Shown: positions 17,397 to 26,589 of the stretch, one piece after another
Layout: each line of letters opens with the position of its first letter
How positions within the stretch are numbered: position 1 is the stretch's first letter
Assembly: GCF_003703475.1 (NCBI RefSeq)
Contig: NZ_RDQM01000017.1
Location: 1-45,169 of the forward strand
Direction: 5' to 3'
DNA: 45,169 nt
Source of the DNA: Allofranklinella schreckenbergeri
GTDB lineage: Bacteria; Pseudomonadota; Gammaproteobacteria; Burkholderiales; Burkholderiaceae_C
Translations under genes and position numbers: made by a program
The notes under the pieces: model-generated
What the model was told of the DNA's origin: nothing
Seen by the model: the letters and a program-made list of their open reading frames with translations, nothing else
Database searches by the model: none

Positions 17397-18112
17397 ACAT
17401 GGCAGCCAGGCAAACACCCGCAGCGGCGCGCCCGCGCGGTTGGTTCATCAGTGTGGAAGGCATCGACGGGGCAGGCAAATCCAGCCACATCGAAGCCATC
17501 GCCCAGGCCCTGCAAGCGCAAGGCCAGCGCGTTTGCCTCACGCGCGAGCCAGGCGGCACGCCCTTGGGCGAGCAATTGCGCGAGCTGCTGCTGCACCAGG
17601 ACATGGACGCCTGGGCCGAAACCCTGCTGGCCTTTGCCGCCCGCCGCCAGCACCTGCGCGAAGTCATCGCCCCCGCGCTGGCCGAAGGCGTTTGCGTGGT
17701 GTGCGATCGCTATACCGATGCCACCTACGCCTACCAGGGCAGCGGCCACGGCGTGCCGTGGGAGGCCATCGCCCAGCTTGAGCGCTGGGTGCAAAGCGGC
17801 TGGCCGACCGTGGGGGCAGGCGCAGCGACGGCAGCGGGGGATCGGCCAGAGGGCGCGCTGCTTGAGCCCGATTGCACGCTGTGGTTCGACGTGCCGCCCG
17901 AAGTTGCCGCCCAGCGTCTGCAACAGGCGCGCACGCCCGACCGCTTTGAAGGCCAGGCCCGCGCATTTTTCGAGCGCGTCGCCCAAGGCTATGCCCGCCG
18001 CGCCGCCCAGGCGCCCGCGCGCATCGTGCGCATCGACGCCCATGCCCCCTTGCCCCAAGTGCAAGAGCGGGTGCTGGCCGCCTTGGCCCAGCAGGGTATT
18101 TTGCGTGCCTGA
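17393..18112 (+). CDS. tmk: Thymidylate kinase
   Basis: This cytoplasmic kinase makes dTDP from dTMP and has 239 residues. It shows the P-loop [13 protein letters not shown], the DR motif in [32 protein letters not shown] and the lid segment [11 protein letters not shown] ~15-residue Gly/Ala-rich insert (near 140-155) lies just before [11 protein letters not shown] and is absent from most homologues. The start overlaps the mltG stop by 4 bp. Downstream, an AT-rich repeat separates it from holB, its usual partner in Gram-negative genomes. Confidence 0.95.
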   Translation: MNMAARQTPAAARPRGWFISVEGIDGAGKSSHIEAIAQALQAQGQRVCLTREPGGTPLGEQLRELLLHQDMDAWAETLLAFAARRQHLREVIAPALAEGVCVVCDRYTDATYAYQGSGHGVPWEAIAQLERWVQSGWPTVGAGAATAAGDRPEGALLEPDCTLWFDVPPEVAAQRLQQARTPDRFEGQARAFFERVAQGYARRAAQAPARIVRIDAHAPLPQVQERVLAALAQQGILRA

Positions 18113-18120
18113 AGCCTTTT

Positions 18121-18198
18121 TATTTCAAATCAAAAAGCAAAAATATCGCCTTGTTTCGGCATGATGGTATTGAAGTCAATTTTACTTTGATTGAAATA
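18121..18198 (-). repeat. AT-rich palindromic intergenic repeat, copy 4
   Basis: The 78-bp copy starts 8 bp after the tmk stop. The ends TATTTCAAATCAAA and TTTGATTGAAATA are near-perfect inverted repeats (one extra base in the left arm). The core TTTCGGCATGATGG reads on the minus strand. It splits the tmk-holB pair. Confidence 0.85.
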
Positions 18199-18354
18199 TC
18201 TCTTGTGCCCGGCCCGGGCCGGAAAAAGGCGCGAAGCGCTCGATGGAGCAGGCTCTGAAAGAGCCGAGCGGCCCTGTCCGGCCTTCTTTGCACGCCAGCG
18301 CAATGCCAGCAAGGCAGAATCGGCAGCCTTTTCACCCTCTCGCTCAAGCCCTGC

Positions 18355-19467
18355 ATGGCCAGTAAAACCCCGCCCCCGCCCCCGCCGCCCAAACTGCCGC
18401 CGCCCATGCCTTGGCTGGCGGGCCAGCTCGACGCCTTGCTCCAGCAGCAAGGCCACGCCCTGCTGCTGGAAGGCGCTTCCGGCCTGGGCCAGTTCGAGCT
18501 GGGGCTGGCCTGGGCGCAAGCCGCGCTGTGCGAGGCGCGGGCGGCCGATGCGCCCATGCAAGCCGCATGCGGGCGCTGCGAAGGCTGCCACGCCGTGCAG
18601 GTGCGCACCCACCCGGATTTGCTGGTGCTGCTGCCCGAGGCCTTGCAAATCGAATGGGGCTGGGGTGCGCAGGAGGGCGATGCGACCGAAGCCAAGCGCA
18701 AGCCCAGCCGGGAAATCCGCATCGAAGCCATGCGCCAGATGATCACCTTCAGCCAGCGCACGGACGCGCGCGGGCGCGGCAAGGTGGTGCTGGTCTATCC
18801 CGCCGAGAGCATGAACGCCATCACCGCCAACGCGCTGCTGAAAACCCTGGAGGAGCCGCCTGGCCCCACACGCTTCGTGCTCGCCACCCAGGCGGCGCAC
18901 CGCCTGTTGCCCACCATCCGCAGCCGCTGCCACGCCTGGAAGATGCACTGGCCCGCAGCCGATGCCGTGCAGGCCTGGCTGTTGGCCGCAGGCGCGCCGC
19001 CCGAGCAGGTGCCCACCGCCGTGCAGGCCGCAGGCGGGCGCCCGCAGGATGCGTGGCAATGGTTGCAAGCGGGCTTGACGGCGCAGGATTGGCAGCGCCT
19101 GCCCAGCCAGTTGGCGCAAGGCCAGGCCGGCTTGTTGGCGCAAGCCACGCCCAGCCAGGCGGTAGCGATGCTGATGCAGGTCTGCCACGACGCCATGGCC
19201 GTCGCCGCAGGCGCTGCGCCGCGGTATTTCGAGGCGCAGGCCTTGCAGGCCGCGCTGGGCGGGGGCAGGGGCGGCAGGGCCGATGCCAAAGCGGGCGAGG
19301 CGGCCGTGCCCACATGGGCGCAGCGCCAAAAACGCCTGGCCAGGCTGAGCCAATGGTCGGTGGAACTGGCCCAGGCCGCGCGCACCAGCGAGCACACCTG
19401 GAACCCGGAGCTGATGCTGTGGGCGCTTGTGGACCAGGCGCGCGCTGCCTTACACTCGCCCGCCTGA
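18355..19467 (+). CDS. holB: DNA polymerase III delta' subunit (HolB)
   Basis: This 370-residue clamp-loader subunit of the replisome has the degenerate P-loop GASGLGQFELG, as expected since delta' does not bind ATP. A zinc-binding Cys cluster (CGRCEGCHAVQVRTHPDL) follows, then IEAMRQMITFSQ, NALLKTLEEPPG and SRCHAWKMHWP. The N-terminus is Pro-rich (MASKTPPPPPPPKLPPPMPW). It follows tmk after a repeat-filled gap of 242 bp, so transcription may be partly separate. Confidence 0.93.
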   Translation: MASKTPPPPPPPKLPPPMPWLAGQLDALLQQQGHALLLEGASGLGQFELGLAWAQAALCEARAADAPMQAACGRCEGCHAVQVRTHPDLLVLLPEALQIEWGWGAQEGDATEAKRKPSREIRIEAMRQMITFSQRTDARGRGKVVLVYPAESMNAITANALLKTLEEPPGPTRFVLATQAAHRLLPTIRSRCHAWKMHWPAADAVQAWLLAAGAPPEQVPTAVQAAGGRPQDAWQWLQAGLTAQDWQRLPSQLAQGQAGLLAQATPSQAVAMLMQVCHDAMAVAAGAAPRYFEAQALQAALGGGRGGRADAKAGEAAVPTWAQRQKRLARLSQWSVELAQAARTSEHTWNPELMLWALVDQARAALHSPA

Positions 19468-19513
19468 GTGAGCGCCCCCGGCCTTTCCCACTTCTACCAA
19501 CACACCCAACACC

Positions 19514-19885
19514 ATGTCCGCCACCGAAGACGCCCCCAAAACCGCCGCGCGCCCCAGTGTCATCCAGCTCAACATCAAGGAAAAAGCGGCGCTGTACGCC
19601 TCGTACATCCCGCTGTTCAAAGAGGGCGGCATCTTCGTGCCCACCGAGCGCGATTACCAGATGGGCGACAGCATCTTCGTCATGCTGACGCTGCCCGACG
19701 ATCCCAAGAAATACGCCATTGCAGGCACCGTGGCCTGGATTACCCCTTCGGGCGCCTCGGGCGGGCGCGTGCGGGGCGTGGGCGTGCGCTTTCCGGCGGA
19801 CGACAAATCCTCCGAGCTGCGCACCAAGATTGAAAACCGCCTGGGCACCGCCCTGGGCTTAGACCGCCCCACCCACACGGTGTGA
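19514..19885 (+). CDS. PilZ-domain protein, type IV pilus type
   Basis: A 123-residue PilZ-family protein. Segments ALYASYIPLFKEGGIFVPTE, GDSIFVMLTLPDDPKKYAIA and GGRVRGVGVRFP match the PilZ protein linked to type IV pilus assembly. That protein usually lacks the full RxxxR/DxSxxG c-di-GMP motifs, and I do not see them here. It is encoded next to holB, its usual neighbour in pseudomonads and Burkholderiales. It ends before a strong terminator. Confidence 0.9.
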   Translation: MSATEDAPKTAARPSVIQLNIKEKAALYASYIPLFKEGGIFVPTERDYQMGDSIFVMLTLPDDPKKYAIAGTVAWITPSGASGGRVRGVGVRFPADDKSSELRTKIENRLGTALGLDRPTHTV

Positions 19886-19937
19886 CTTCCCCCTTCGCGC
19901 CGCTGCCCGCGCGCCTGCGTGGGCCATCCCTTCCCCC

Positions 19938-19970
19938 CAGAGCAGCTTCGGCTGCTCTGCTGCGTTTTTC
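19938..19970 (+). terminator. Intrinsic terminator between pilZ and tatD
   Basis: CAGAGCAGC (19938-19946) and GCTGCTCTG (19951-19959) form a perfect 9-bp stem capped by TTCG, followed by CTGCGTTTTTC. This is a textbook terminator for holB-pilZ. It lies only ~10 bp before the tatD ATG, so tatD would need readthrough or a promoter further up. Confidence 0.8.
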
Positions 19971-19978
19971 CGATCTCC

Positions 19979-20788
19979 ATGTACGTCGATTCCCACTGCC
20001 ATCTCAGTTTTGCCGAGCTGCACGACCAGGTGCCGCGCATTCGCCAAGCCATGCAACAAGCCCAGGTTGATGCCGCGCTGTGCATTTGCACCACGCTGGA
20101 GGAGTTCGAGCGCGTGCACGCCCTGGCGCTGGAGAACGACAACTTCTGGTGCACCGTCGGCGTGCATCCCGACAACGAAGGCGTGACCGAGCCTGACCAG
20201 GCCACGCTGGTGGCGCTGGCCCAGCGCCCGCGCGTGGTGGGCCTGGGCGAGACGGGGCTGGACTATTACGACATGCCCGGCCGCAAAGGCGGGCGCACCA
20301 TTGCCGACATGCAGTGGCAGCGCGATCGCTTTCGCACCCATATCCGCGCGGCGCGCCAGGTGCGCAAGCCGCTGGTCATCCACACCCGCGACAGCACCGC
20401 CGACACCCTGCGCATCCTGCGCGAGGAGGGCGAAGATGGCGCGGGCAACCTCGCTGGCGGCGTGTTCCATTGCTTTGTGGAAGACGTGGCCGCGGCGCGG
20501 CAAGTGCTGGATTTGGGCTATTACGTCTCCTTCTCCGGCATCGTCACCTTCAAAAACGCCCACGCCGTGCACGAAAGCGCGCGCTTTGTGCCGCTGGATC
20601 GCCTGCTGATCGAAACCGACAGCCCCTACCTCGCGCCCGTACCCCATCGCGGCAAAACCAACGAACCGGCCTACGTCGCCCACGTCGGCCAGCACATCGC
20701 CCAGTTGCGTAACATCACCCCCCAGGCGCTGGGCGAAGCCACCAGCCGCAATTTCAAAACCCTTTTCCGTGGAGTCGATGCGTCATGA
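19979..20788 (+). CDS. TatD-family metal-dependent hydrolase
   Basis: A 269-residue TIM-barrel hydrolase/DNase. It has the metal-site motifs DSHCHLSF near the start, GVHPDN, GLGETGLDYYD, PLVIHTRDS, GVFHCFVED and IETDSPYLAPVPHRGKTNEP. Family members cut DNA exonucleolytically or cleave D-tyrosyl-type substrates; the exact role here is unknown. The ATG at 19979 is preferred over an upstream frame start at 19919 that runs through the terminator. Its stop overlaps the start of the ankyrin gene (ATGA). Confidence 0.93.
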   Translation: MYVDSHCHLSFAELHDQVPRIRQAMQQAQVDAALCICTTLEEFERVHALALENDNFWCTVGVHPDNEGVTEPDQATLVALAQRPRVVGLGETGLDYYDMPGRKGGRTIADMQWQRDRFRTHIRAARQVRKPLVIHTRDSTADTLRILREEGEDGAGNLAGGVFHCFVEDVAAARQVLDLGYYVSFSGIVTFKNAHAVHESARFVPLDRLLIETDSPYLAPVPHRGKTNEPAYVAHVGQHIAQLRNITPQALGEATSRNFKTLFRGVDAS

Positions 20789-21591
20789 AATCCCTGCGCA
20801 CCTGGATCAATCCCCTCGGGGCCGCCGCACTGGCGCTGACGATGTTGACGGCGCTGACGGTGCCGACCACCCCCGCATGGGGCCAGACCCGCCCCGGCGG
20901 CCCTCAGCCATCGAGCGCACAGGCCGCGCCATCACAAGCGGCCCACCGCGCAGAGGGGCAAAGCAGCGAGCTGTTCGTTGCCGTCACGCGCGACAACGCC
21001 AGCGCCGTCACCCGTTTGCTGGAGCGCGGCATGGATCCCAACGTGCGCGATGCCAAAGGGCAGACGCCGATGGTGCTGGCCTTGCAGTTGGGCAGCCTGC
21101 GCGCCTTCGATGCCTTGATGGCCTCGGCGCGCACCAACGTGGAATTTCGCAACGCCCACGACGAAAGCCCGCTGATGATCGCCGCCATTCGCGGCCACAG
21201 GGATGCCGTGGTGCGTCTGGAGCGCCAAGGCGCGCACGTCAATAAACCGCTGTGGACGCCGCTGCACTACGCCGCCGCTGGCACCTCGGACGAGCAGGTG
21301 CGCATCACCGACTTTCTGCTGGAAAAGCACGCCTTTATCGACGCCCAATCCCCCAACGGCACCACACCCTTGATGATGGCCGCGCAGTACGGCACCGAAG
21401 GCGTGGTGCGCCTGCTGATGGAATCCGACGCCGATCCGCTGATGAAAAACCAGCTGGGCCTGACGGCGGTGGATTTCGCCAAACGCGCGGGCCGCGAGCG
21501 CCTGGCGCAGGAGCTGGCGCGTTACGAAGAACACGTGCGCCAGCGCCGCATGCAAGGTAGCCCAACCCCGCCCGCTGCCCCGCTCCAATAA
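20785..21591 (+). CDS. Secreted ankyrin-repeat protein
   Basis: This 268-residue protein has a signal peptide (MKSLRTWINPLGAAALALTM, cleavage near AWG-Q), then about four to five ankyrin repeats, for example DAKGQTPMVLALQLGSLRAF, NAHDESPLMIAAIRGHRDAV and NGTTPLMMAAQYGTEGVVRL. The C-terminus is Arg-rich. It is likely periplasmic and binds a protein partner. Small exported ankyrin proteins are common downstream of tatD in this group. It is translationally coupled to tatD and followed by a strong terminator. Confidence 0.88.
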   Translation: MKSLRTWINPLGAAALALTMLTALTVPTTPAWGQTRPGGPQPSSAQAAPSQAAHRAEGQSSELFVAVTRDNASAVTRLLERGMDPNVRDAKGQTPMVLALQLGSLRAFDALMASARTNVEFRNAHDESPLMIAAIRGHRDAVVRLERQGAHVNKPLWTPLHYAAAGTSDEQVRITDFLLEKHAFIDAQSPNGTTPLMMAAQYGTEGVVRLLMESDADPLMKNQLGLTAVDFAKRAGRERLAQELARYEEHVRQRRMQGSPTPPAAPLQ

Positions 21592-21639
21592 TGCGTCGCC
21601 GCTGAGGCCCTGCGCGGTCGTGCGCAGCGCGGCCCATGT

Positions 21640-21687
21640 AAAAGCCCTTGCTGGCCCCGGTGTGGGCAGCAAGGGCTTTTTGTTTTT
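21640..21687 (+). terminator. Intrinsic terminator of the tatD-ankyrin operon
   Basis: AAAAGCCCTTGCTG (21640-21653) pairs with CAGCAAGGGCTTTT (21667-21680) around a 13-nt loop and is followed by TGTTTTTA. The T-tract runs directly into repeat copy 5. Confidence 0.88.
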
Positions 21688-21764
21688 ATCGATCAATAGG
21701 AAATAAAAACTGCTTGTTTCGTTATGATGGGTATAAATTGATTTTTCTTTTGGTTTGTTTTATA
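21683..21764 (-). repeat. AT-rich palindromic intergenic repeat, copy 5
   Basis: This is a more diverged copy with the core TTTCGTTATGATGG on plus (TTTCGGCATGATGG in copy 4). The left part is ATCGATCAATAGGAAATAAA and the right part is GATTTTTCTTTTGGTTTG. It lies between the terminators of two convergent genes. Confidence 0.65.
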
Positions 21765-21802
21765 AGGATTTTGCTCCAGCAGAATGCTCAGGAAAAGCCA
21801 AC

Positions 21803-21840
21803 AAAAAAGCAGCGGGGCACAATCGCCGCGCTGCTTTTTT
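21803..21840 (-). terminator. Terminator of rpmE2 (likely bidirectional)
   Basis: AAAAAAGCAGCG (21803-21814) pairs with CGCTGCTTTTTT (21829-21840). A-rich and T-rich tails lie on both sides, so it can work both ways. It sits 36 bp past the rpmE2 stop. Confidence 0.85.
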
Positions 21841-21875
21841 GTTGGGTTGCTGCCGTGAGGCAGCCCCGCATTGGC

Positions 21876-22133
21876 TTACTTGAGGCCAACCTTGCCGAAA
21901 CGGTTGCGGAACTTCTCGACGCGACCGCCCATGTTGTCCACCGACTTTTGCGTGCCGGTGTAGAAGGGGTGGGATTCGCTGGAAGTATCGAGCTTGAACA
22001 GCGGCAGCTCGCGGCCATCATCGGTTTGGCCGGTTTCTTTCGTGGGCACGCACGAACGCGTCACGAACTTGAAACCGTTGGAGAGATCCACGAACAGAAC
22101 TTCGCGGTAATCGGGGTGAATGCCTTCTTTCAT
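21876..22133 (-). CDS. rpmE2: 50S ribosomal protein L31 type B
   Basis: This 85-residue protein begins [20 protein letters not shown] and contains SCVPTKET and [20 protein letters not shown]. It is a type B L31, without the zinc-binding Cys set. Such C-minus paralogues are typically used when zinc is scarce and can be Zur-controlled. No Zur site was recognised in the short upstream region. AAGGAC precedes the ATG. The frame is open upstream, but the family start is clear. Confidence 0.95.
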   Translation of the reverse strand: MKEGIHPDYREVLFVDLSNGFKFVTRSCVPTKETGQTDDGRELPLFKLDTSSESHPFYTGTQKSVDNMGGRVEKFRNRFGKVGLK

Positions 22134-22251
22134 GGCCGTCCTTCTAAGGGCAAGAACCTCGCGCCAGCCACATGCGACACCCATTGTCGCAGCACTTAGC
22201 GCACAAAACGGGCGATTATCGCACGATTGCCAAGCGCCGCAGCGCAGGCCA

Positions 22252-23058
22252 TCACGTCAGCACGTCGTCCGTGAAGGGCGAGGCTGGCTCCTCCTGGCCA
22301 GGCGCGGCCAGCGGCTCGACTTTGAGAATGGCGATGGAGATGTTGTCGCCCCCGCCGTTGGCCCGTTCGCGGGCTTTGTTGACCAGGAACATGGCGGCGT
22401 CGCGCGCACCGAGCATTTGCATGGTTTGGCCCAATTCCTGCGGGGTGAAATACGCCCACAGGCCGTCGCTGCACGCAATGATGACGTCGCCCACATCCAA
22501 CTGGCCGATGACGTGAAACGAGGCGGGCGGATCGGCCTCGCTGCCCAGGCAGCCCACCAGCACGTTGGAGTTGGGGTGGCCCACGGCCTCCTCCTCGGTG
22601 ATTTCGCCGCAATCGATGAGCGATTGCACATAGGAATGGTCTTTGGTGCGAAACACCATGCGGCCCCACTGGAAGTGGTAAATGCGCGAATCGCCCGCAT
22701 GCACCCAGTGGCATTGGCCCGAAGGCAGCACCAAAAACGCGGCGATGGTGCTGTGCGGCTCCTGCTCGGCGGAAACGGCGGTAAGCCGGATCACCAGGTG
22801 CGACTCTCTGACGATGTTTTGCAAAAACTGCTTCGGATCGTCCGTATCGGGGTCGAAACGCTCGAGCAACTGCCGCGCGCTCAGCAGCACCTGATCGGCC
22901 GCCTTACGCCCGCCGCTGCGCCCGCCCATGCCATCTGCGACCACACCCAGCACGCATTCGGCCACGCGCGGGTGTTGAAGAATGGCGACCTGGTCTTGTT
23001 GGTATTGGCGATCGCCTTTGTGCAAGCCAGTGGCTGCGGTCAGTTTGTATTGCGGCAT
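22252..23058 (-). CDS. PP2C-family serine/threonine phosphatase
   Basis: A 268-residue protein phosphatase. The metal-binding Asp residues are in [40 protein letters not shown] and [10 protein letters not shown]. The order and spacing match bacterial PP2C (Stp/PppA) enzymes, which reverse Hanks-type kinase signalling. No kinase gene is in the window. A TTG 15 bp upstream (23073) is possible, but the ATG at 23058 fits better. It is divergent from the DUF1289 gene. Confidence 0.92.
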   Translation of the reverse strand: MPQYKLTAATGLHKGDRQYQQDQVAILQHPRVAECVLGVVADGMGGRSGGRKAADQVLLSARQLLERFDPDTDDPKQFLQNIVRESHLVIRLTAVSAEQEPHSTIAAFLVLPSGQCHWVHAGDSRIYHFQWGRMVFRTKDHSYVQSLIDCGEITEEEAVGHPNSNVLVGCLGSEADPPASFHVIGQLDVGDVIIACSDGLWAYFTPQELGQTMQMLGARDAAMFLVNKARERANGGGDNISIAILKVEPLAAPGQEEPASPFTDDVLT

Positions 23059-23185
23059 AGGCGTAATGGGCAAAAATCAGGTTTTTTTTGGATGTTGGCG
23101 CGATTATGAATCTCTCCAGAGAAGCCTCTGCAGATGTTTCTGGACGTATGCAGTGGTTTCGCAGCCGCCAAGCCACAATGCGCCG

Positions 23186-23506
23186 ATGACCGCCATGCCG
23201 CAACCGCCCGACCCCGCATCTTCCGTCCCGGCATGCCCTGCTGCGTGCCCGGAGCGCCCCCCCAGGGCGCTGGCGCGCCTGGCCCGCGCGGTGCAGGCGC
23301 AAGGCTGGTTGCAAGAAAACGCGCCCAAAGCCCCGCCTTCGCCCTGCATCCGCATCTGCGCCATGACCGAGGCCGATGGGCCAGCGCCTGCGCACTGCCG
23401 CGGCTGCTACCGCCAGTTGGCCGAAATCGCCTGCTGGGGCAGCGCCAGCGCGGCAGAGCAGCGCGCCATCTGGCGGGCGCTGTTGCAACGCGCGGGCCTG
23501 GGTTGA
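23186..23506 (+). CDS. DUF1289 family protein
   Basis: A 106-residue protein with the DUF1289 Cys pattern: SPCIRICAM, then HCRGCYRQLAEIACWG and EQRAIWRALLQ. The clustered cysteines suggest metal or Fe-S binding, and the function is unknown. The N-terminal ~50 residues are Pro/Ala-rich and not conserved. An ATG 9 bp further in (23195) is an alternative. It is followed 38 bp later by the YoaA/DinG helicase and may form an operon with it. Confidence 0.82.
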   Translation: MTAMPQPPDPASSVPACPAACPERPPRALARLARAVQAQGWLQENAPKAPPSPCIRICAMTEADGPAPAHCRGCYRQLAEIACWGSASAAEQRAIWRALLQRAGLG

Positions 23507-23544
23507 GCCGGGCGCGCGCCCGGACTTGGAATGTGTGAGGCTGC

Positions 23545-25620
23545 ATGGAACTGCACGCGCTGATAGAGAGCACCTTTGCCGATGGCGGCGCGCTGGCGCA
23601 GGCCAACCCGCGCTTCAAAGCCCGCCAGGGGCAGACGGCGATGGCGCTGGCCGTGGGCGAGGCGATCGAGCAAGGTGGCGCGCTGGCGGTGGAGGCGGGC
23701 ACGGGCGTGGGCAAAACCTTTGCCTATCTGGTGCCCGCGCTGCTCAGCGGCGAGCGGGTGCTGGTCTCCACCGCCACCAAGGCGCTGCAAGACCAGATTT
23801 TTCTGCGCGACCTGCCTTTTTTGCGCCAGGCCCTGGGCATCTCGCTGCAAGCGGCGTTGCTCAAAGGCCGCAGCAGCTATTTGTGCCCTTACCGGCTGGA
23901 ATTGGCCGAGTCCGAACTCGATGGCGCCAGCGCCGCGCAGGTGCGCTGGGTCGGCCAGGTGCGCACCTGGTCGGCCACCACGCAAACGGGGGACATGAGC
24001 GAGATGCCCGGCTTTCAGGAGCGCTCGCCCTATCTGCCGCTGGTGACCTCCACGCGCGAGAACTGCCTGGGCTCGCACTGCCCGCAATTTGCCCAATGCC
24101 ACGTCAACCGGGCGCGCAAGCAGGCGCTGGCGGCCGATTTGGTCGTCATCAACCACCACCTCTTTTTTGCCGATTTGCAGGTGCGTGAAAGCGGCATGGC
24201 CGAGCTGCTGCCCAGCGTGCGCGTGGCGGTGATCGACGAAGCCCACCAATTCAACGAAACCGGCGTGAACTTCCTGGGCGAGCAGTGGAGCAACGCCCAA
24301 TTGAGCGACTTTGCGCGCGAAACCCTGCGCACCTGCAACAAACTGGCGCGCGGCCTGGGCGATTGGGCGCAACTCGTTTACGCAGTGGACGAAGCCTGCA
24401 AAGCCTGGGTGCGTTGCCTGGGAGAAGAAAGCCACCAACGCCTGGCCTGGCTAGGCCCCGCGCCCGAAGGCGTGGACGCGGCGCAATGGCAAACCGCCCT
24501 GCAAGCGCAGGCCGATGCGCTGCATGCACTGAACCTGGCCTTGCAAGGCGTCAGCGCCTCCGCCCCCGAGCTGGCGCGCCTGCACGAGCGCTGCTTGCAG
24601 CACTGGCACAAAGCGCAGTTGTTCCAGGGCGCGCCGCGCCTGGGGCGGGTGCGCTGGGTGGAGCTGGGCGGCGTGCTGGCGCGCCTGATCGAAAGCCCGC
24701 TGGACATCGCCCACGACATGCGCAGCCATTGGGGCCTGGGCGAGCACCCCGACTCTGCTCGCACCGCCGAGGACGCCCAGGACGCTGACGCCCCTTTTGA
24801 AACGCCAGCCAATACCGCCCCCGCCCGCGCCTGGATCTTCACCTCTGCCACGCTGGGCGCCGATGCGCGCCTGAGCCACTTCACCCAGGCTTGCGGGCTG
24901 GAGCAGGCGCGCATTCTGCAAGTGCCCAGCCCGTTCAACTACGCGCGCCAATCCATGCTGTACGTGCCGGCCGACATGCCCGATCCCAAGCACGTCCAGC
25001 AACACGGCCAGGCCGTGGCCGAGCTGGCCGCGCAGGGCGCGCAGGCGCTGGGCGGGCGCACGCTGGTGCTCACCACCACGCTCAAAGCCCTGCACCACAT
25101 CGGCCAGGCGTTGCGCCAGGCCCTGCTGATTTGCGAACACATCGAAGTGTTGGTGCAGGGCGAGCAATCCAAGCAGCGGCTAATGGAGCTGTTTCGCAAC
25201 CCCGCGCCCGGCAAAGGCTATGTGCTGGTGGCTTCGGCCACCTTTTGGGAAGGCTTTGACGTGCCCGGCGATGCGCTGCAACTGGTGGTGATCGACAAAC
25301 TGCCCTTCCCGCCGCCGCACGACCCGCTCATCCAGGCCCGCGCGCGCCGCTACGAGCAGCAGGGCGAAAGCGCCTTTGCGCGCCTGTTCGTGCCCGAGGC
25401 CGCCATCGCCCTCAAACAAGGCGCGGGCCGGCTGATTCGCACCGAAACCGACAAAGGCATCCTCGCCCTGTGCGACCCGCGCGTGCTGCAAAAAGGCTAT
25501 GGCCGCCAACTGCTGGCCAGCCTGCCGCCCATGGCCCGCATGCGCAGCGCCAGCCACTTTGCCGAAGCCGTGCGCCGCCTGGCCGCCGCAGCGGGCGTCA
25601 GCAATCCGCAGCCGGATTAG
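23545..25620 (+). CDS. yoaA: YoaA/DinG-family ATP-dependent DNA helicase
   Basis: A 691-residue superfamily 2, XPD-like 5'-3' helicase. It has Walker A EAGTGVGKT near residue 50 and the Fe-S cysteines SYLCPY, then CLGSHCPQFAQC. The DEAH box is VAVIDEAHQ. TSATL, ATFWEGFDVPGD and KQGAGRLIRTETDKG (motif VI) follow. The layout matches E. coli YoaA, which works with the HolC clamp-loader subunit in replication repair. GTGAGG precedes the ATG. A ~20-residue acidic/Ala insert (TAEDAQDADAPFETP) lies before the TSATL motif. The stop is directly followed by repeat copy 6. Confidence 0.93.
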   Translation: MELHALIESTFADGGALAQANPRFKARQGQTAMALAVGEAIEQGGALAVEAGTGVGKTFAYLVPALLSGERVLVSTATKALQDQIFLRDLPFLRQALGISLQAALLKGRSSYLCPYRLELAESELDGASAAQVRWVGQVRTWSATTQTGDMSEMPGFQERSPYLPLVTSTRENCLGSHCPQFAQCHVNRARKQALAADLVVINHHLFFADLQVRESGMAELLPSVRVAVIDEAHQFNETGVNFLGEQWSNAQLSDFARETLRTCNKLARGLGDWAQLVYAVDEACKAWVRCLGEESHQRLAWLGPAPEGVDAAQWQTALQAQADALHALNLALQGVSASAPELARLHERCLQHWHKAQLFQGAPRLGRVRWVELGGVLARLIESPLDIAHDMRSHWGLGEHPDSARTAEDAQDADAPFETPANTAPARAWIFTSATLGADARLSHFTQACGLEQARILQVPSPFNYARQSMLYVPADMPDPKHVQQHGQAVAELAAQGAQALGGRTLVLTTTLKALHHIGQALRQALLICEHIEVLVQGEQSKQRLMELFRNPAPGKGYVLVASATFWEGFDVPGDALQLVVIDKLPFPPPHDPLIQARARRYEQQGESAFARLFVPEAAIALKQGAGRLIRTETDKGILALCDPRVLQKGYGRQLLASLPPMARMRSASHFAEAVRRLAAAAGVSNPQPD

Positions 25621-25696
25621 TTTTACATTTCAAAATGAATTGAATTTGATTGCTAAATTGCCGAAAAAAGGAGGTTTTATTTCCTTTGATTGGTAT
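25621..25696 (+). repeat. AT-rich palindromic intergenic repeat, copy 6
   Basis: It begins at the base after the helicase stop codon. The core ATTGCCGAAAAAAGG reads on plus. The right arm TTTCCTTTGATTGG is close to copy 9. The left arm TTTCAAAATGAATTG has decayed. Confidence 0.8.
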
Positions 25697-25803
25697 ATTG
25701 GATGGCTTGGCAGTCGGCAGGCTTGCCAGGACTTGGCTCTAATGATGTCCCTCTCTCATTTATGATCGCGTTTTACGTTTTATCTTGTTGAGAGGACACC
25801 ACC

Positions 25804-26421
25804 ATGCGTTCCATTCTTTCCCGAAGCCTTGTCGGTTTGGCCTGTGCAGCCGCGTGCGGGCTGGCTCTGGCCCACGGCGATCACGGCCATGACCACGACC
25901 ACGATGACGACAAGCACGAAGCCCAGCACGCCCACGTGCACGGCGTCGCCCACCTGGATGCGGCCGTGGATGGCAAAACCCTGCAAGTGCAATTGGAAGT
26001 TTCGGCCAGCGACATCGTCGGCTTTGAATACGCGCCGCGCACCGCCGAGGAAAAGCAAAAAGTCGCTGCCGCCAAGCAGGCGCTGCTCAAAGAGGCCCCG
26101 CTGAGCGCCAATGCCGAAGCCGCCTGCACGCTGAAAAAAGCCGAAGTCGATTTCGATGACATGGACGACGACCATGACCACGACCACGACAAAGACGACA
26201 AACACCGCCACGCCAAAGACGACAAGCATGCCTCTGTGCACAGCGATGTGGAGGCCGAGTACACCTTCCATTGCGACAAGCCCCAGGCCCTGCAATCTCT
26301 GGAAGTGAACCTGGCCAAGCGCTTTGCCAGCGTGCACACCATCGAAGTGCAGCTCGCGCTGCCCCAAGGGCAATTCCGCCGCACGCTCTCGGCAGGCCAA
26401 ACACAGGTGAGCTGGAAGTAA
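25804..26421 (+). CDS. zrgA: ZrgA-like zinc-binding protein (DUF2796)
   Basis: A 205-residue secreted protein with signal peptide MRSILSRSLVGLACAAACGL, cleaved near ALA-H. Two His/Asp-rich tracts follow (HGDHGHDHDHDDDKHEAQHA near residue 24 and DDDHDHDHDKDDKHRHAKDD near 122), well suited to bind zinc. VHGVAHLDAAVDGKTLQVQL and FHCDKPQALQSLEV match DUF2796. In Vibrio cholerae, ZrgA belongs to the zinc-regulated zrgABCDE import locus. Here an ABC ATPase and a permease follow, as in that locus. GAGAGGAC lies before the ATG. I looked for a Zur site upstream and found none convincing. Confidence 0.88.
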   Translation: MRSILSRSLVGLACAAACGLALAHGDHGHDHDHDDDKHEAQHAHVHGVAHLDAAVDGKTLQVQLEVSASDIVGFEYAPRTAEEKQKVAAAKQALLKEAPLSANAEAACTLKKAEVDFDDMDDDHDHDHDKDDKHRHAKDDKHASVHSDVEAEYTFHCDKPQALQSLEVNLAKRFASVHTIEVQLALPQGQFRRTLSAGQTQVSWK

Positions 26422-26589
26422 ATGCTTGAGTGAAGGCCCTCTGAGTGGGGTCTCTTTACCCGGTCGATACCCCCGCTCGCTCGCTTGCGGGAGAGGGCAG
26501 GGCAGAGGTCGGGGCGCAAGCCCTGCGCCCGCGCTGCTCCCGCATCCGCCAACATTCTCCCGGCCCGTTCAACCCAGGGCCATTGCCCC

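Noticed and set aside
25697-25803. Zur site upstream of zrgA
   Set aside because: The region is AT-rich but I found no convincing palindrome resembling GTTATAATATAAC.
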